A DNA stretch of 64,000 bases from Myrica gale (GCA_963930655.1 OZ005601.1:12644001-12708000), one strand, 5' to 3'; shown: positions 24,854 to 36,991, counted from the stretch's first letter. The notes: generated by a model from the letters alone, not told the origin. Numbers and translations are program-made.

Positions 24854-25797
24854 AGCAAAATGCTGCTGAAGTGACACGTTCGGGGATTTTGAATCCGCAT
24901 ATTACCTAAAAGAAAAAATTTCTAACAAGGAAAATATCTTTATCAAAAACTTCCCCAACTTGACCGCAAATAGACGGGAAGTGAATTTGGATCATGAGGT
25001 TGAGGTTGCAAAAAGAATACTGAGGATACACTGTTGGACTTTTAACTGTGAAAGAGCTGTAATACGTTTCTCATAATACAATTTCACCAGATAAACAAAT
25101 ATCTCAAACGCTCTGTGCTTGCATGTCCTTTTGCGGACTTAGACGATTTTCTCAATTTTCTTGCTTGTTTGAATTAGTGGTTGCGGTATAACCTTTGTAT
25201 TGTTTTCACTTATTCTAATGAGCTTGACTTATTTATAAAAAAAAAAACAAATATCTCAAACGCATTTCTTGCTTGGTACAAATGATAATACATACTATAA
25301 AAAAAATTATATGGACAGCATGAACATGCATAAACCGAGGAGGTTACAATGTATGTCAGCTATGAGCTTCATTGATATGAACAAAAACACGGGGAGGTCC
25401 CCTTACACAGGTCTCAGACCTTTACAAGTGGAAATTAGAGCCACCCAACTGTGCTAGAAATCAGTTAACAACATCTAACCCGGGTCAATACAGAACATAC
25501 ACAAAACGCCAAGACTAAAGTCAAATATGATATACATTCATAGTACTCAATAAGCGACTTCTCCACAACAACAGAACAAACAAAAACCTTCATGGAGATG
25601 AAGAATGGGCTTGGATGATTGGCAGCTACTTTCACATATGCTTGCTGTCACAACCAGCCACAGGATGTTTACCTTCCTGGAAATGCTTTCTGTGAATATC
25701 TTTAGTGACACATCTTGTTTCTGATGTGAAAGCTTCAGGCTAACGTCAAACTCTCTATCAAGCTCAGGCTTGCACCAGTTGCTATCATTCTTTCTGC
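24854..25797. other. Spacer downstream of the PDCD7-like gene
   Basis: Contains a small LINE 3'-end insertion (25112-25246). The rest shows no coding family and may include 3' UTR of the minus-strand gene that ends at 25798. Confidence 0.35.
25112..25246 (+). mobile_element. 5'-truncated LINE (L1) 3' end with 17-bp TSD
   Basis: The insert of about 135 bp ends CTTGACTTATTTATAAAAAA, the usual 3' terminus of plant L1-type LINEs, with an oligo(A) tail. It is bounded by the direct repeat ACAAATATCTCAAACGC at 25095-25111 and 25247-25263. The long duplication plus the tail shows target-primed insertion with extreme 5' truncation. Confidence 0.85.
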
Positions 25798-28700
25798 TTA
25801 AAGTGGATTGTATATGGCAATGCTGGGCACGATTTGGAGTCGGCTAGAAGCCTGGAAGAAACCGTACCTGGGGTTCAAAACTTCACAAGTGATGAGGACG
25901 TCAATACAGGTATCTAGAACATTGAATTCTCGACTTTGACATATGTCACCAAAAACTGCCACACATACCACCATCTTTGAAGCAAAGCCGTCACACACTC
26001 TGCAGTCAACATGGCATTTAGGCCTCACCAGGTAGGATGCCCATACCTCATCTGCTGGAGGTAGTGGCTGAACCCAATGCCCTGGTATGCGGCTGCACCA
26101 CATTTAACAGCAATGAGAAACAATGACACTGGCAGTAGACTCGCGACGCACAGAAATGGCAGGCGCTAATGATGATTGTGGCCAGTGGTGGTCGTAATGC
26201 TGGAGTTTGTGCTAGTGTCACCGCTAGGGGAGGTGTGGAGGGGGCAGCAATATAGCAAAATAAAGAAAAAAAATATGGCTTCCCCTACTAAGCAATTTTG
26301 TCTCTTCAAATGCATTACTCTTGGCGCCCCCTTTTTGCTTGTAAATGACATGAAATGTAATTTCAAATGTTCATCATATGGACATAGGTTAAAAATGTGC
26401 TCACGTTATGGGGCTATGATGCCTATAGTTATAATATAGAGAACAGCATGAAGTAAAAGGGACCAGCATCCTTACCTTCCTCCTGGTCTTAGATATGTAT
26501 CCCATACTCTTCTCACCTGCATGCAATGGTCCTCATTGTAAGTTAAATAAACAAAACAAATGCCTGGGCTATCTATCACATGGCCATCCAGGCAGCAGTT
26601 AATGGAACTGGCACAGTAGCACCCCTGTCCTCATATAACTGACTAATGCTCCATGAACATGAGGCAATCAACTAAATTGCAGAGTTAGATGGTGGTATCT
26701 TGCAAGGTGCATGGAAACTCACCTCAATAGGTGTGCCCATATCGGTGTTGCTGCCATGATAATAATGATAGAACTTTAATGGTAAATTTGCAACCAAATC
26801 ATAAGCTCCACTAAATCCTAGTTTTCCAAATTCCATGACTGAAGTGGAGCCTTTATTATTTTCAGTCTCAATTATTTGGTCCTTGCTTTCCTTGACACTG
26901 TTATCCTTATCGGTGGTTAGATCTTTCAAGTCAGGCCCACGGCTCGGTTGGGTCTTCCTGAACTCCTCAGCAGTTGCAATGGCATCCTTAGCAGCATCTG
27001 TGGCAGCAGCAGCAATTACTTGGCGCTCCTCTTCTTCAACTGCAGCTCGAACTCTCTCAAGAAACTTGTCGTCCTCCTCAGGGATAAAATGACCTGCATA
27101 AATTATAAAACCAAACCTAAGTCCATGTGTATTACACAACACAATATTTTTATCGTGCAATACAGTTTAAATCTCATGTACACAGACATCATTCAATACA
27201 AATTCCAGTTACACAAACATAATGTAAGTGACGTCATGCATAGAACTCCTTTCAAAATGATATTCGGTTGTGTTTGAGTATTAAAATTTTGGGGAGGTTA
27301 AAATTTTAGTGTATTGAATTTGGTGAAAAAGTGAAGAGAGATGATTTTTAATATTTATTATAGTGAAAAGTAATCATGTGATGGGGGGGAGAGAGATTAT
27401 ATTATAATTTTTTATTGTGTTAAAATTTTAGAAAATGTAAAATTTTACTTACCAAACGTCCTGGAAGAGTGTCTGTTCAGTAGTATGTCAGTATTAAAGA
27501 AACTGATGATACAGGTATTGATGAAAAAAAAACGCATTATAGGTAGTTAAAGTCAGCTCTTATAGATGCAAGTAATGTAAGGTTTTGCGCACAGCGATGT
27601 AGAAGAATATGATCAGAAGTGTTAACAATAGATACAACATGTGAAATCTATTGCTCTGCAATTACAGACAATCTGCTGTATGACTCCCCAAACTCGCATT
27701 TACAAAAATGAATAAGCATAACAAAACAGACCTTGTTTCTTCAAATTTTGGATCCTGGTGGAACGTAACTCTTGTAGCTTCTCCACAATCAATACCTGCT
27801 CAAGCTGAAATATGAAACCTAGTGTCAGAGAGAGAGAGAAAGAGATCAGCAGCAAAAATGAATGGAAATTAGGTTGGAGCAAATCTGGATATGTAAGGGA
27901 TTAAAGATAGTCCAATAAATCAGATAACCCTTTTAAGGCCCATCAAGATTATTGCTATCCAAGAATGGTCTTTCAGCAATAATGGCATTACTGGAGAACA
28001 GATATTAACAGCATTCCTCAATCAAAATGAACTCATGCTAGAATATGTGATGTGAAAAAGACAAATTGAACTGGTTGGAGAAAGATGTAGTAAAATGATG
28101 GATTGAGCATAGGAAGTTGAAACAAATTCAGATATATGGGTTCTGTTAGTAGATCCAAGGACACCCATCAAAAAGTCGTTACTTTTATCGATGGTAAAAA
28201 CCTCATTTGACACCTCACACTGAGCTTACCAGAAATCATCTTTAAATTAAGCAGGACAATGCAAGAAGACAAACTACCAATCTCCTTATATAACAACAAA
28301 AATTGGAGATGAGTTGTTGTAAATTGAAAGTAACTCAAATTGCAAATTGCAGACAAATAGATGAAGCAGGAAGAGACGGCAAATAAAATATCCGAACCAC
28401 ATGATCACAAGCTTGGACTCGGGAAAAGCAGAATGTCAGAAGAGAATTGCATGAGCCAATTCAAAGTAGTAGAATGAGGTTTTCTTAAACGAAAAAGAAA
28501 AGGAAAAACAAGAGTACTGGGGTAGTCTCAATCCACACCTCAGCTTCCAGTCTCTTTCTCTCCTCCTCTGCTTTAAGCTTTGCAACTTCCTTCATTTTCT
28601 CTACCTGCAAAATACATGCCTCAGTTACTACTAAAAATATTAAGCATGCACTCTATAACTGTAAATACAACTCGTGATCAAAACCATGAAGGAAAGTCAG

Positions 28701-29364
28701 GAATACGAAGGCACTTGTGATAATGCCAGCATTCCAAGTTACAGCCTAGAGGCCCATAGTAGCATTTGAACAAATATTCTACTTTCACTTTTAATAAAGA
28801 GTAATAGATACAAGTGACGCGCAGAAAAACAAAAACAAACAAGCTGGACAGTATGTAAAGAAATATAGTTGTTTATTGATGTGCACCACCATAAACCATA
28901 TGTTTGGACCTTTAGTTGTTCCTCCATTTAGTAATATATCACTGAAAGGAAATAGGAAATGCATCCACACAAGTTGTAACTTTACCTGAAATTGCTTGAC
29001 TGGTTATTCAATGAGCAGAGTTGGAAATTATATCAAAAATGGATTTTTATACTGAAGAACAAGCACAGATATTTTTGATAAGCAAATAGGAAACTCTGTC
29101 CTATGCTATGTGGAACATGATAATAGCAAATATAACAATCTCGAATTGCTATAAAAAGGAACAATAAAGATCCGACAATGAACTCAAGAATTTGCACTCG
29201 GTTGAGACATACATTGCTTTCGCAAGATCAAGAGTAACTTGTAGCTCTCTAACCCGGTCCTGCACATTTTTAGTATCCCAAAAGCCACTGGACATTGGCG
29301 AGTTAGGCGGCAACATCGGAAACCATGGTGGCAGTGCAGCGGATTGGAATGGAATCGGATTCAT
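25798..29364 (-). CDS. PDCD7/U11-U12 snRNP 59K-like protein, middle exons apparently missing
   Basis: Exons read on the minus strand: 29364-29213 (MNPIPFQSAALPPWFPMLPP, then VQDRVRELQVTLDLAKAM), 28604-28539 (VEKMKEVAKLKAEEERKRLE), 27804-27732 (LEQVLIVEKLQELR), 27093-26723 (HFIPEEDDKFLERVRAAVEE, then EFGKLGFSGAYDLVANLPL), 26516-26476 (VRRVWDTYLRPGG), and 26092 downward (SRIPGHWVQPLPPADEVWAS). The final exon stays open to the stop at 25798, but an internal donor (CTG/GTGAGG) could end it earlier. The C-terminal W-x-x-(Y/F)-L...IPxxWVxPxPPxxxxWA pattern is that of PDCD7, the 59K protein of the minor-spliceosome U11/U12 snRNP. Exon 1 ends in phase 2 while the next exon found needs phase 0, and joining them directly gives ATG-TAG, so at least one exon is missing from the 600 bp between. 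The gene may be an internally deleted pseudogene. Function is inferred by family resemblance. Confidence 0.6.
27268..27462. mobile_element. AT-rich MITE, family A copy 2
   Basis: GTGTTTGAGTATTAAAATTTT at the left and AAAATTTTACTTACCAAACG at the right flank a body with GTGAAAAAGTGAAGAGAG and GAGAGAGATTATATTATAA. It is the reverse orientation of copies 53046, 54894 and 59190. It lies in an intron of the PDCD7-like gene. Confidence 0.8.
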
Positions 29365-29639
29365 TGCTAGAAAAATATTATTTTACAAGAGTGAAAAACG
29401 GAACATAGACAGAGCAATTATACAACGATCATAATTATGGCATCCATGGGACAGAAATTTGGAAACCGAATTGGGTGACAAAACCCTAACACATTAAATT
29501 TCATGTTCTGCGATATGGCTTCGTAGCGGGGCTTTCAAACGATGGAGAAAAATAATTATTTAAAAGAAAAGAAAGAAAGACGTCATGTTTTTCAATTGTT
29601 AGTTTTTAGAAAATATACAAATACCAAACTAGAGTTATG

Positions 29640-29922
29640 TTCGTTTTGAGTAAAAATTGTAGGATTTTAGAGAAGTTGTGAATATTTATGTTGAATAATA
29701 TTTTATTGGTGGTTGTGTAAAGTGGAGAGAGAAATGATTTGATATAATTTTTTAATAAAAAATATTGAAATTATGTAAAAAAATATAGAGAGAAAATTTA
29801 TGTTGAATAAAAAATTAAAAAATTATTGGAGATTGAGTAAAATGTATTGGTGTTTGTGTTTGAATTCTGAATATGTTCGGTGGTAGTTTTGTGAATATAC
29901 TTAGAATCCTGAAAAAAGTGTG
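29640..29922. mobile_element. AT-rich MITE, family B copy 1
   Basis: TTTTAGAGAAGTTGTGAATA, GAATAATATTTTATTG, GAGAGAAATGATTTGAT and TTGGTGTTTGTGTTTGAATT occur in the same order as in the reverse-oriented copy at 52555-52850. Non-coding. It lies directly upstream of the PDCD7-like gene. Confidence 0.75.
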
Positions 29923-29936
29923 AAAATGAACATATC

Positions 29937-30478
29937 CTAGGTTTTAACGTATTTTGTAAAAACTCATCGGGTTTTAAAAACTTTCAAATTGCTCACTAGG
30001 TTTATCATTTTTGTATAAAAACTCAATGAACTCAATGTCATTAGCCCCGTTTAACGGAAAATTCATCACATCCAATCATAATGTGACACGTGTCACTAAA
30101 TAAATAAATATAAAATTAACAAAAAAACATTATTAATTTAAAAAAAAAAACGAAAAGGATCGGCACTGTGGAGGGGCACACCTGGCGCCTCCAGGGGAGG
30201 ATGGTGTCCCCCCTCCACCTCTGGCCGCCCAGAACTGGGCGGTCAAGGGTGGACCTCCTCCACTCGTCGGCATGGGTTGCGTGATAAGGGAGGTCCGTTA
30301 AATTATTTAGTGACACGTGTCATATTGTGATTAGACGTAATAGATTTTTCGTTAAACGGGGCTAATGGCATTGAATTCAATGAGTTTTTATACAAAAATA
30401 ATAAACCTAGTGAGCAATTTGAAACTTTTTAAAACCCGGTGAGTTTTCACAAAAGGCGTTAAAACCTAGTGTGATATT
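29937..30478. mobile_element. Foldback element with about 170-bp inverted repeats
   Basis: The left arm (CTAGGTTTTAACG...TGACACGTGTCACTAAATAA, 29937-30107) and right arm (about 30303-30478) are inverted copies at roughly 85-90% identity, judged by eye. Both contain TTGCTCACTAGGTTTAT and AGCCCCGTTTAACG. The 190-bp centre is GC-rich and non-coding. The outer right end (GGGAAATATACAAATATCAC on the minus strand) resembles Mutator-like foldback MITEs. No clean target duplication was seen. Confidence 0.75.
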
Positions 30479-30898
30479 TGTATATTTCCCTTAGTTTTTT
30501 ATTAGAACGGCACACTGTTTGTGAGGAACGGCATGTCGTGTGAAGAAATCCACTCATTTTTGTTTTTGATGGATAAGTTTAGTTTCCGTTCCGGTACGCA
30601 CTGGAATCTAGAAAATGATTCTGGTTTCATTAGTGGGCCTAAAGGTCCAGATTTTATTTTGGCCCAAAAATGCTTGGGCCGGAAAATGAGTTGTTTTTTT
30701 CTTTTTTTCCTTTATACAATTTCATAGACTATATCCAAGTTATCATACAGATAAATACTAATCTAAATGTCCAAGTTATGGCCAAAATACGGTCACCATA
30801 TATTTAATTCACTAACCAAAAAATGAAAGTTACAAACTTACATAGAAGCAACAACAAGATACTTATCAAAAATGAAAGTTACATATGATTTTTTTCAA

Positions 30899-30976
30899 TT
30901 TTTTTGTGGCCTCTGCTATCTCTGCTAATGCACTGTTGTGAGGACCCCAAGTTTCATTATCTGTTGCATCCAGTAC
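30899..30976 (-). pseudogene. Isolated epsin (ENTH domain) exon fragment
   Basis: After an AG acceptor the minus strand reads [20 protein letters not shown] then AEATKK, matching the signature [14 protein letters not shown] of plant epsins (clathrin-associated adaptors that bind phosphoinositides through the ENTH domain). The family continues with a phenylalanine-containing helix, but here the frame turns into LKKII and stops at 30865-30867. No preceding exon encoding the amphipathic first helix is visible up to 31850, and no later exon follows. It is a gene fragment, either captured by the surrounding repeat or left by deletion. Confidence 0.75.
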
Positions 30977-31059
30977 CTGGATTTTAACATCAGTGAATAT
31001 AAAAATCTCTTTACATGTATGTAAGCAAAAATAGAGCTCATAAACAAGTGCCAACTCTT

Positions 31060-32277
31060 AAAGCATAACATAGTTGGTGGAAACTCATCTTCTTGTACAC
31101 TTTTAAATAAAGTAAAACACCCAATTGCATAATTCATAAGGAAAATGAGAACTGGCCAGTATATGGAACATACTATCAACGGGGAGCAACAAAAGGCGTG
31201 TATTACAGGTCAAGTTATTATGCTTTGAAGGTGAATTTTAGGCAATTGCAGCGGCATATGGGAACGTAAGGTTAGACATCTATACGGATTCAAGCAAAAA
31301 CTTGCAAATAACAGCGACACTATATGCCAGCATCTCAAATATGAGCATTGTATGAATCACGACTCAAGGTAACCCTCGAAACAACACTATGTTTCATATC
31401 GTTTCAGTAAAACAAATGCTTCAAAATTAGATGTGATATATCCCTATTTTTCCAAGTACCGCCCAGAATTAAAGCATCATATTTGTCACTAGAACAATAG
31501 AACTACTATAACTTACTTTCGGCTTTCTTCCTCTACTTCCTCCTTCTTACATATATACAGGTGCACATAATGACCAAGATTGTTACCACAGAAAGAACAA
31601 ACTTATCCCTAAAGCAAAGTGACAAATTAATAATAAAAACATTTCGCAATAAAAACATTCGTAGGCTGATTTCGAAGTGACAAATTAGTAGACTTATATG
31701 AGCAGACTTAAACCCTAAAGTAAATTAAGATCCCCAAATCAAATTAACAAACCCTAAAGCAATTAAAAACTAAATACAATATTTACAAAATTAAAATGAA
31801 CAAACCCCACCTCAAGAGAGAGCTGATGAGAGATTCGGCAACAAAAACTCAACTGATGGCAGCAACCCACGAGAGCGAGTGAGAGAGAGAGAGAGAGGGC
31901 GAGAGCTGAGAGAAAGAGAGAGATAGATATTTCGGGAGGGACGGACGACGACGCACAACAAAGGCCGGACTTAGTGGGGGGCTAGGTGTTGGCGAGTGTG
32001 GCTGTGAGTTGGGACGCCGGACGCTTAGATGAAGAAGCATGTAGAAGAGAGACTGAAGTCTCTCGCGTGACTTTGGTAGTTTTGATCCAGGTAGCCTCTT
32101 TCTTTCTCTTTTTTTTTTCTGCACCTTTGAGCCCCAAATTAATTTTAAAAAAAACTTCCAGTTCCAATTTCGATTTCCAGAATTTTCCAAAAATAAGATT
32201 CAGTTCCAGTACCATAATAGTCCAAAACCGAAATCAGAATTTTCAATTTTCACTAAAAAAAATTCTTATCCTTAAGA
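31060..32277. other. Spacer within the long repeat copy
   Basis: Gene-free. A purine-rich (GA)n tract lies at about 31870-31930. The minus-strand frames over it are low-complexity and unsupported. Confidence 0.3.
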
Positions 32278-32617
32278 TTAGCAATCCATTTCTTTTATTG
32301 CGCTATCTATAGCCGTTTCGTGCATATTATCTAGGGTGTTTTGCTTAAAAAAAGGAAAAAGATGATAGTGGACTTGTGTATTTTGAAAGAACTCATGCCA
32401 TCGGAGACAGTCAAAATATTTGCAATAAGAAAAAAGAAAGCATAATGGTTTGTGACAGACAAAGGCAATGCGTAATCTAAGGGAGATTGAAAGGACAAAA
32501 AAAAGGCCAGAGAAATGGAAACTGTGTACCCGGGCACCAGCTAAGAGAGGCAGAAGGGTCTTTGTCTGCCAAGAAAGTATCATATTGGCTTTGTTCTTGG
32601 GAGCTTCTTATGTGAAC

Positions 32618-35600
32618 CAGTGGCGGATGTAGAGGGCGGCCCTGGGCGGCCGCCACCCATTGCATCGCCCAAAAAAAATTGCACGTAATTTTTTTTTGGC
32701 GTGGGCATGTGGGGGCCCAATCCCCAAAGGCCCAGGCCAACCCATGTTTTGCAGCCTGCAGGGCCTATGCCTTATTTTTTAATATGCAAAGGGTGAAACG
32801 GCGTCGTTTTACCCTCTGCCTTAAAAAAAATCAGAACGTGAAAAAACTTCCCTTCTCTTGACCCTCTATCTCTCTCTCTCTTCGAATTTTCTCTCCCTCT
32901 CTCTTTCTCGCCCACTGCCGCACGGCCTGCGCCACCGTGCCCACTGCATCGTTGTCCACCGCTGACTACCCACTTACGCACAACTGCTGATGCACCAGCG
33001 TCCAGCCATCTCACTCACTCTCTCTCGATCTTTGCCTCTCTTTCTCGCCCACTGTCGCACCACTACCGCACCACTACAGAATTTTCTCTCCCTTTCTCGA
33101 TCTCTGCCTCTCTCTCTCTCTCTGGACTCTCAGGCCTCAGCTCTCTCACAATCTCATTATTTTGATTTTTGACGGTTTTTATTTTTGCAGGATCCTCGAG
33201 ATTTTACACTTGAAAATTGTTGGACCTCCAACCACTAGTATGTCTCTCTATCCAAGATTCTCTCTCTACAATTCAGTAGAATAATTCATTTATTTGTTAT
33301 GCTAAAAATGCTTTACGGTTTGGAATTTTGTGATTTGTGAAATTGCTGGACAGTTGGAGGATGAGATTGAATTGATTTCGATATTTGTGGTTTGTGAAAT
33401 TGTTGGAGGACAGGATTGAATTGGTTTGGATATTTATCGTTTGTGAAATTGTTGGAGGAGATTCAATTGGTTTGGAATTTAGATATATGTGATTTGTGAA
33501 ACTGTTTATATGAATTGGTTTGTGAAATTTTTTTCATTTTTGAATAATTTGATTGTAATATCAATTGAATGTAATGTAATTAGATTCTAATTTGGATTTG
33601 AAATAGGTATTTTGACATTTTGTGAAATTTAGGATTTTTTTAGTAGTATCATTTTTAATTAATTTGATTGTAATATCAATTGAATACAATGTAATTAGAT
33701 TGCAATTTGGATTTGAATTAGAGATTTTGACAAATTGTGAAATTAGGAATTTTTAGTAGTATCATTTTTAATTAATTTGATTGTTATGTCAGTTGAATGC
33801 AATGTAATTAGATTGAAATTTGGATTTGAATTAATTATATTGGAATTTGGATTTTTGAGTTGTGATCCAATTGATTGATTGTCTTCACTTTATTTATTTT
33901 TTGTTTAGATAATGAATAAGTTTGTGATAAGAAAGTCACGCAGTGTAGAGTCGTCTAATATTCCTAACACGGCTACTAATTCTGAAACAGATATTAGTTC
34001 AAAAAGACCTCACATAATGTTTAACCCAGATGATATTATTGTTGACCCAGGGTTACGTAAACTCATTGAAGAATATGATGTTGAGATTAGGGATTAAGTT
34101 CATAGGGAGTACTTAATCAAATGTCCTTTTCAACCCTGTGGCCATGATTTTCCCAAGAAGCAATACGGGCAAGAAATGAGGGGTTTTAGAGAGGTAATTT
34201 AAATATTTTAATTGGTTGGAATATAGTGTATCAAAGGATGAAGCATATTGATTGTGGTGTTATTTGTTTATGCGACCTAGAGGAGATATGTTTACATCAA
34301 CGAGATTTAGCAGTTGGAAAAAGGCAGTTGAAGTTTTTGGTGAACATATTGGTGCACATGATAGTGATCACAATGAAGCTAAAAGACAATGTGAAACACT
34401 TGAAAATCAACGACAAAATGTGTTGCACATGTTATCCGCACACGGGCATGATCAAGAGAATGCTTATCACATTAGTTTAACAACAGTTTTAGACGTCGTT
34501 CGTTATCTTTTAGGGTAAGGATTAGCTTCTCGTGTTAATGACGAATATGAGAGTTCAATAAGGAAGAACAATTTTCTAAAGCTTCTGAATGTGTTTTGCC
34601 AACGTGATGAAAATATTGCTAAGACACTTAACACTAATGCTCCTGGAAACAACCAAATGACTGCTCCAAATATTCATAAGGAAATGGCTAGTGCTTGTGC
34701 AGCTCAGACAACACTTGCCATCATTAAAGAAATTGAAGATGAATTTTATTCTCTTATGGTCGATGAGTCTCGATAATTCAGTGAAAGAGAAAATGACAGT
34801 GATTTTGAGATATGTGAACATACGTGGATAGGTGATTGAAAGGTTTCTTTGTGTGGAACATATTTCTGATACTTGCTTTGAATATTTTTAAAAAAAGTAT
34901 AGAAAAATTGTTTGCAAGACATTGGTTGTCAATGCCCAGATTGAGAGGTCAAGGGTATGATGAGGCATCAAACATGCAATGAGAGTTCAACGGGTTTGAT
35001 TCACTCATTTTGAAAGACAATTATTCTGTTATCTCTATCCATTGTTTTGGTCACCAACTTCAAATGACTATTGTGGGTATTGCAAAGAATAACTTGCAAG
35101 TTGGTATTTTTTTAATTATACTTCCTTGATTGTGAATATGGTCGGAGCGTCATGTAAAAGGAAAGATATATTTCGGCAAAGTTGTCATGAGAAGATAGTG
35201 GAGTGATTGGACAAATGAGAGATTTCTAGTGGAAGGGGCAAAAATCAAGAAACTAATCTCGCACGACCAGGTGATTACAATATTTCATTATAATATTAAT
35301 AGACTATTTAGTTTTTTATTTTTTATAGTTTTATAATTCCTATAATATTATAGGTGACACTAGTTGGGGTTCATACCACCTTACAATAATCCGTCTTTTC
35401 ATTATGTGATCATCAGTATTGGAAGTGCACGAACACATAAAAGATGACGGTACTCTCCCAAAACAAAGATCCATGGCTATGAGTGTGATGGATAAGATGG
35501 AAAGTTTTGAGTTGTATTCATTATGCATCTATTGAGGAATATGATTGGAATTACAAATGAATTGTCACATGTCTTACAGCGAAAAGATCAAGACATTGTT

Positions 35601-36475
35601 AATGCTATGAGTTTAGTTGGAGTTGTGAAGGAACAGTTGCATGAGAAATATAGAATGGGATGAATTTTGGAAGAAGTTAAAAATTTTTGTGTGGATAACT
35701 CTATTAGTGTGCCGAATATGGAAGAAATTATACCAACTCAAAGTCGTTTGAGGCATGGAGGGGAAACTGTTACTTATTTCCATCAGGAGATGAATAATCG
35801 GCTCACAGAAGCAAGTATGGAGTTACATTTTTGCATAGCATGTCTTGATCCAAAAAATTCATTCTCAATGTTTAATCATGCTAAGTTACGTCGTCTTGCT
35901 GAGCTTTGTCCAGAAGATTCCACAGTAGATGATCAATTGGTACTTAAAAATAAGCTTAATACCTATATTAGAGATGTTGGAAGAAATGATGTTTTTTCTG
36001 GGCTTCAAGATATTTGAGGTCTTGCTATGAAGATGGTTGAGATAAAAAAGAATACTTTATTTCCATTAGTTTATCGACTTATTGAGTTGACATTGGTCTT
36101 ACCAGTTGCGACTGCAACCGTTGAAAGAGTATTTTCTGCGATGAAGATCATCAAGAGTCATTTACGTAATAGAATGAGAAATGAGTGGATGAATGATTGC
36201 ATGTTAGTGTACATCGAGAAAGAAGTTTTTAAAACTATTGAGAACGAAGTCATTTTGCAACATTTCAGAAGATGCAAAAACGTAAGATGCAATTGCCATC
36301 TCCCTGTCGTAATACATAATATTGTACGTGTTTTCTAATATTTTTAATACTTTTAGTCTTTAAGTTTCGATATTGTAACTCTAAAACAATTTTTTGCATT
36401 ACGAAGGAAAAAAATTCTTGTCATTTCGAGTTTAAAGTTCGACCCCCATGAATTTTGATCTTGGATCTGCCACTG
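32618..36475 (+). mobile_element. hAT transposon (TTF/ZMYM1-like transposase type), complete ends with 8-bp TSD
   Basis: The 3,858-bp element begins CAGTGGCGGATGTAGAG and ends GGATCTGCCACTG, flanked by the identical octamer ATGTGAAC (32610-32617 and 36476-36483). The leader contains the GGGTGAAACGGCGTCGTTTTA block shared with the sister copy near 38545. A first intron of tandem repeats (unit about 113-115 bp starting at 33546, 33661 and 33774) precedes a broken transposase frame. Confidence 0.93.
33912..36338 (+). pseudogene. TTF-type/ZMYM1-like hAT transposase pseudogene, copy 1
   Basis: It starts MNKFVIRKSRSVESSN. The conserved VHREYLIKCPFQPCGHDFPK (TTF zinc-finger start) follows a TAA at 34095-34097 that is CAA in the sister copy. 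Later blocks include FSSWKKAVEVFGEHIGAHDS, NIHKEMASACAAQTTLAIIK, DEFYSLMVDESR, ACLDPKNSFSMFNHAKLRRL and the C-terminal dimerisation motif LPVATATVERVFSAMKIIKS. Numerous frameshifts and stops separate them, and part of the central catalytic region (about 34880-35640) is poorly preserved. Confidence 0.88.
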
Positions 36476-36483
36476 ATGTGAAC

Positions 36484-36904
36484 TTCTCAAAGACATTTTC
36501 GAAGGTTGATACAGTGGCTTCCAAAAGCTTCATCGGCATTTGTGGGTTTCATGGGGCTAGGGTTTGAACCAAAGCGACGTCGGTCAAGTCAACAGGAGCC
36601 AAGAACGCCTCCAACGACGTCGGTCAAGTCAATAATGGGGGCATTTTTGTATTTTCATTAGGAGTTAGCTCACGTGTTTATCACGTATGACAAAATATGT
36701 TGTACAACAACGTCAAAACTGAGTTCAAAACGTGTTTGACACAATTACGTAAGTTTATGGAGCGAAGTTGGCACGAGTTCAAGTTCAGGGGGATTTTGAG
36801 ATAAATGGTATAGTTCAATGAGGGTTTTTGTAATTAACCCTTATTTTTTTTAGAATATAGAAACAAATAATTATTTAAAACAAAGAAAGGGTTTTGGTGT
36901 AGAA
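36484..36904. other. Spacer between two hAT elements
   Basis: No gene recognised. A short direct repeat (CGACGTCGGTCAAGTCAA) occurs at about 36569 and 36614. Confidence 0.35.
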
Positions 36905-36991
36905 GTCAGAATGGCCGAGTGGTCTAAGGTGCCACACTCAAGTTTTTTTTGGTCTTCAAAGAGGGCGTGGGTTCAAATATCACTTCTGACA
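36905..36991 (+). tRNA. tRNA-Leu(CAA)-like sequence, probable pseudogene
   Basis: The acceptor stem GTCAGAA (36905-36911) pairs with TTCTGAC (36984-36990), followed by discriminator A. The D-arm TGGCCGAGTGGTCTAAGG (box A), the anticodon CAA at 36939-36941 in CTCAAGT, the class II variable region and GTGGGTTCAAAT (box B) follow in order. The anticodon stem is damaged: CCACA on the 5' side faces a run of eight T, where family members have TCTGG. The T-stem also has mismatches (GTGGG against ATCAC). The run of T inside could also stop RNA polymerase III. It is probably non-functional. Confidence 0.7.

Larger units (their letters stand above)
30488..32350. repeat. Long copy of a segment also present, internally deleted, at 37005-37165
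   Basis: Its left end (TTTTTTATTAGAACGGCACAC...ATGTCGTGTGAAGAAATCCA) matches 37013-37070 and its right end (TTGCGCTATCTAT...TGCATATTATCT) matches 37105-37150. About 1.7 kb between these ends, including the epsin-like exon, is absent from the short copy. No terminal inverted repeat was identified, so its class is unknown. Confidence 0.6.

Noticed and set aside
31849..32190. 113-codon minus-strand frame over a GA-rich tract
   Set aside because: Low-complexity serine/proline/arginine translation of simple sequence, overlapped by other frames on both strands.
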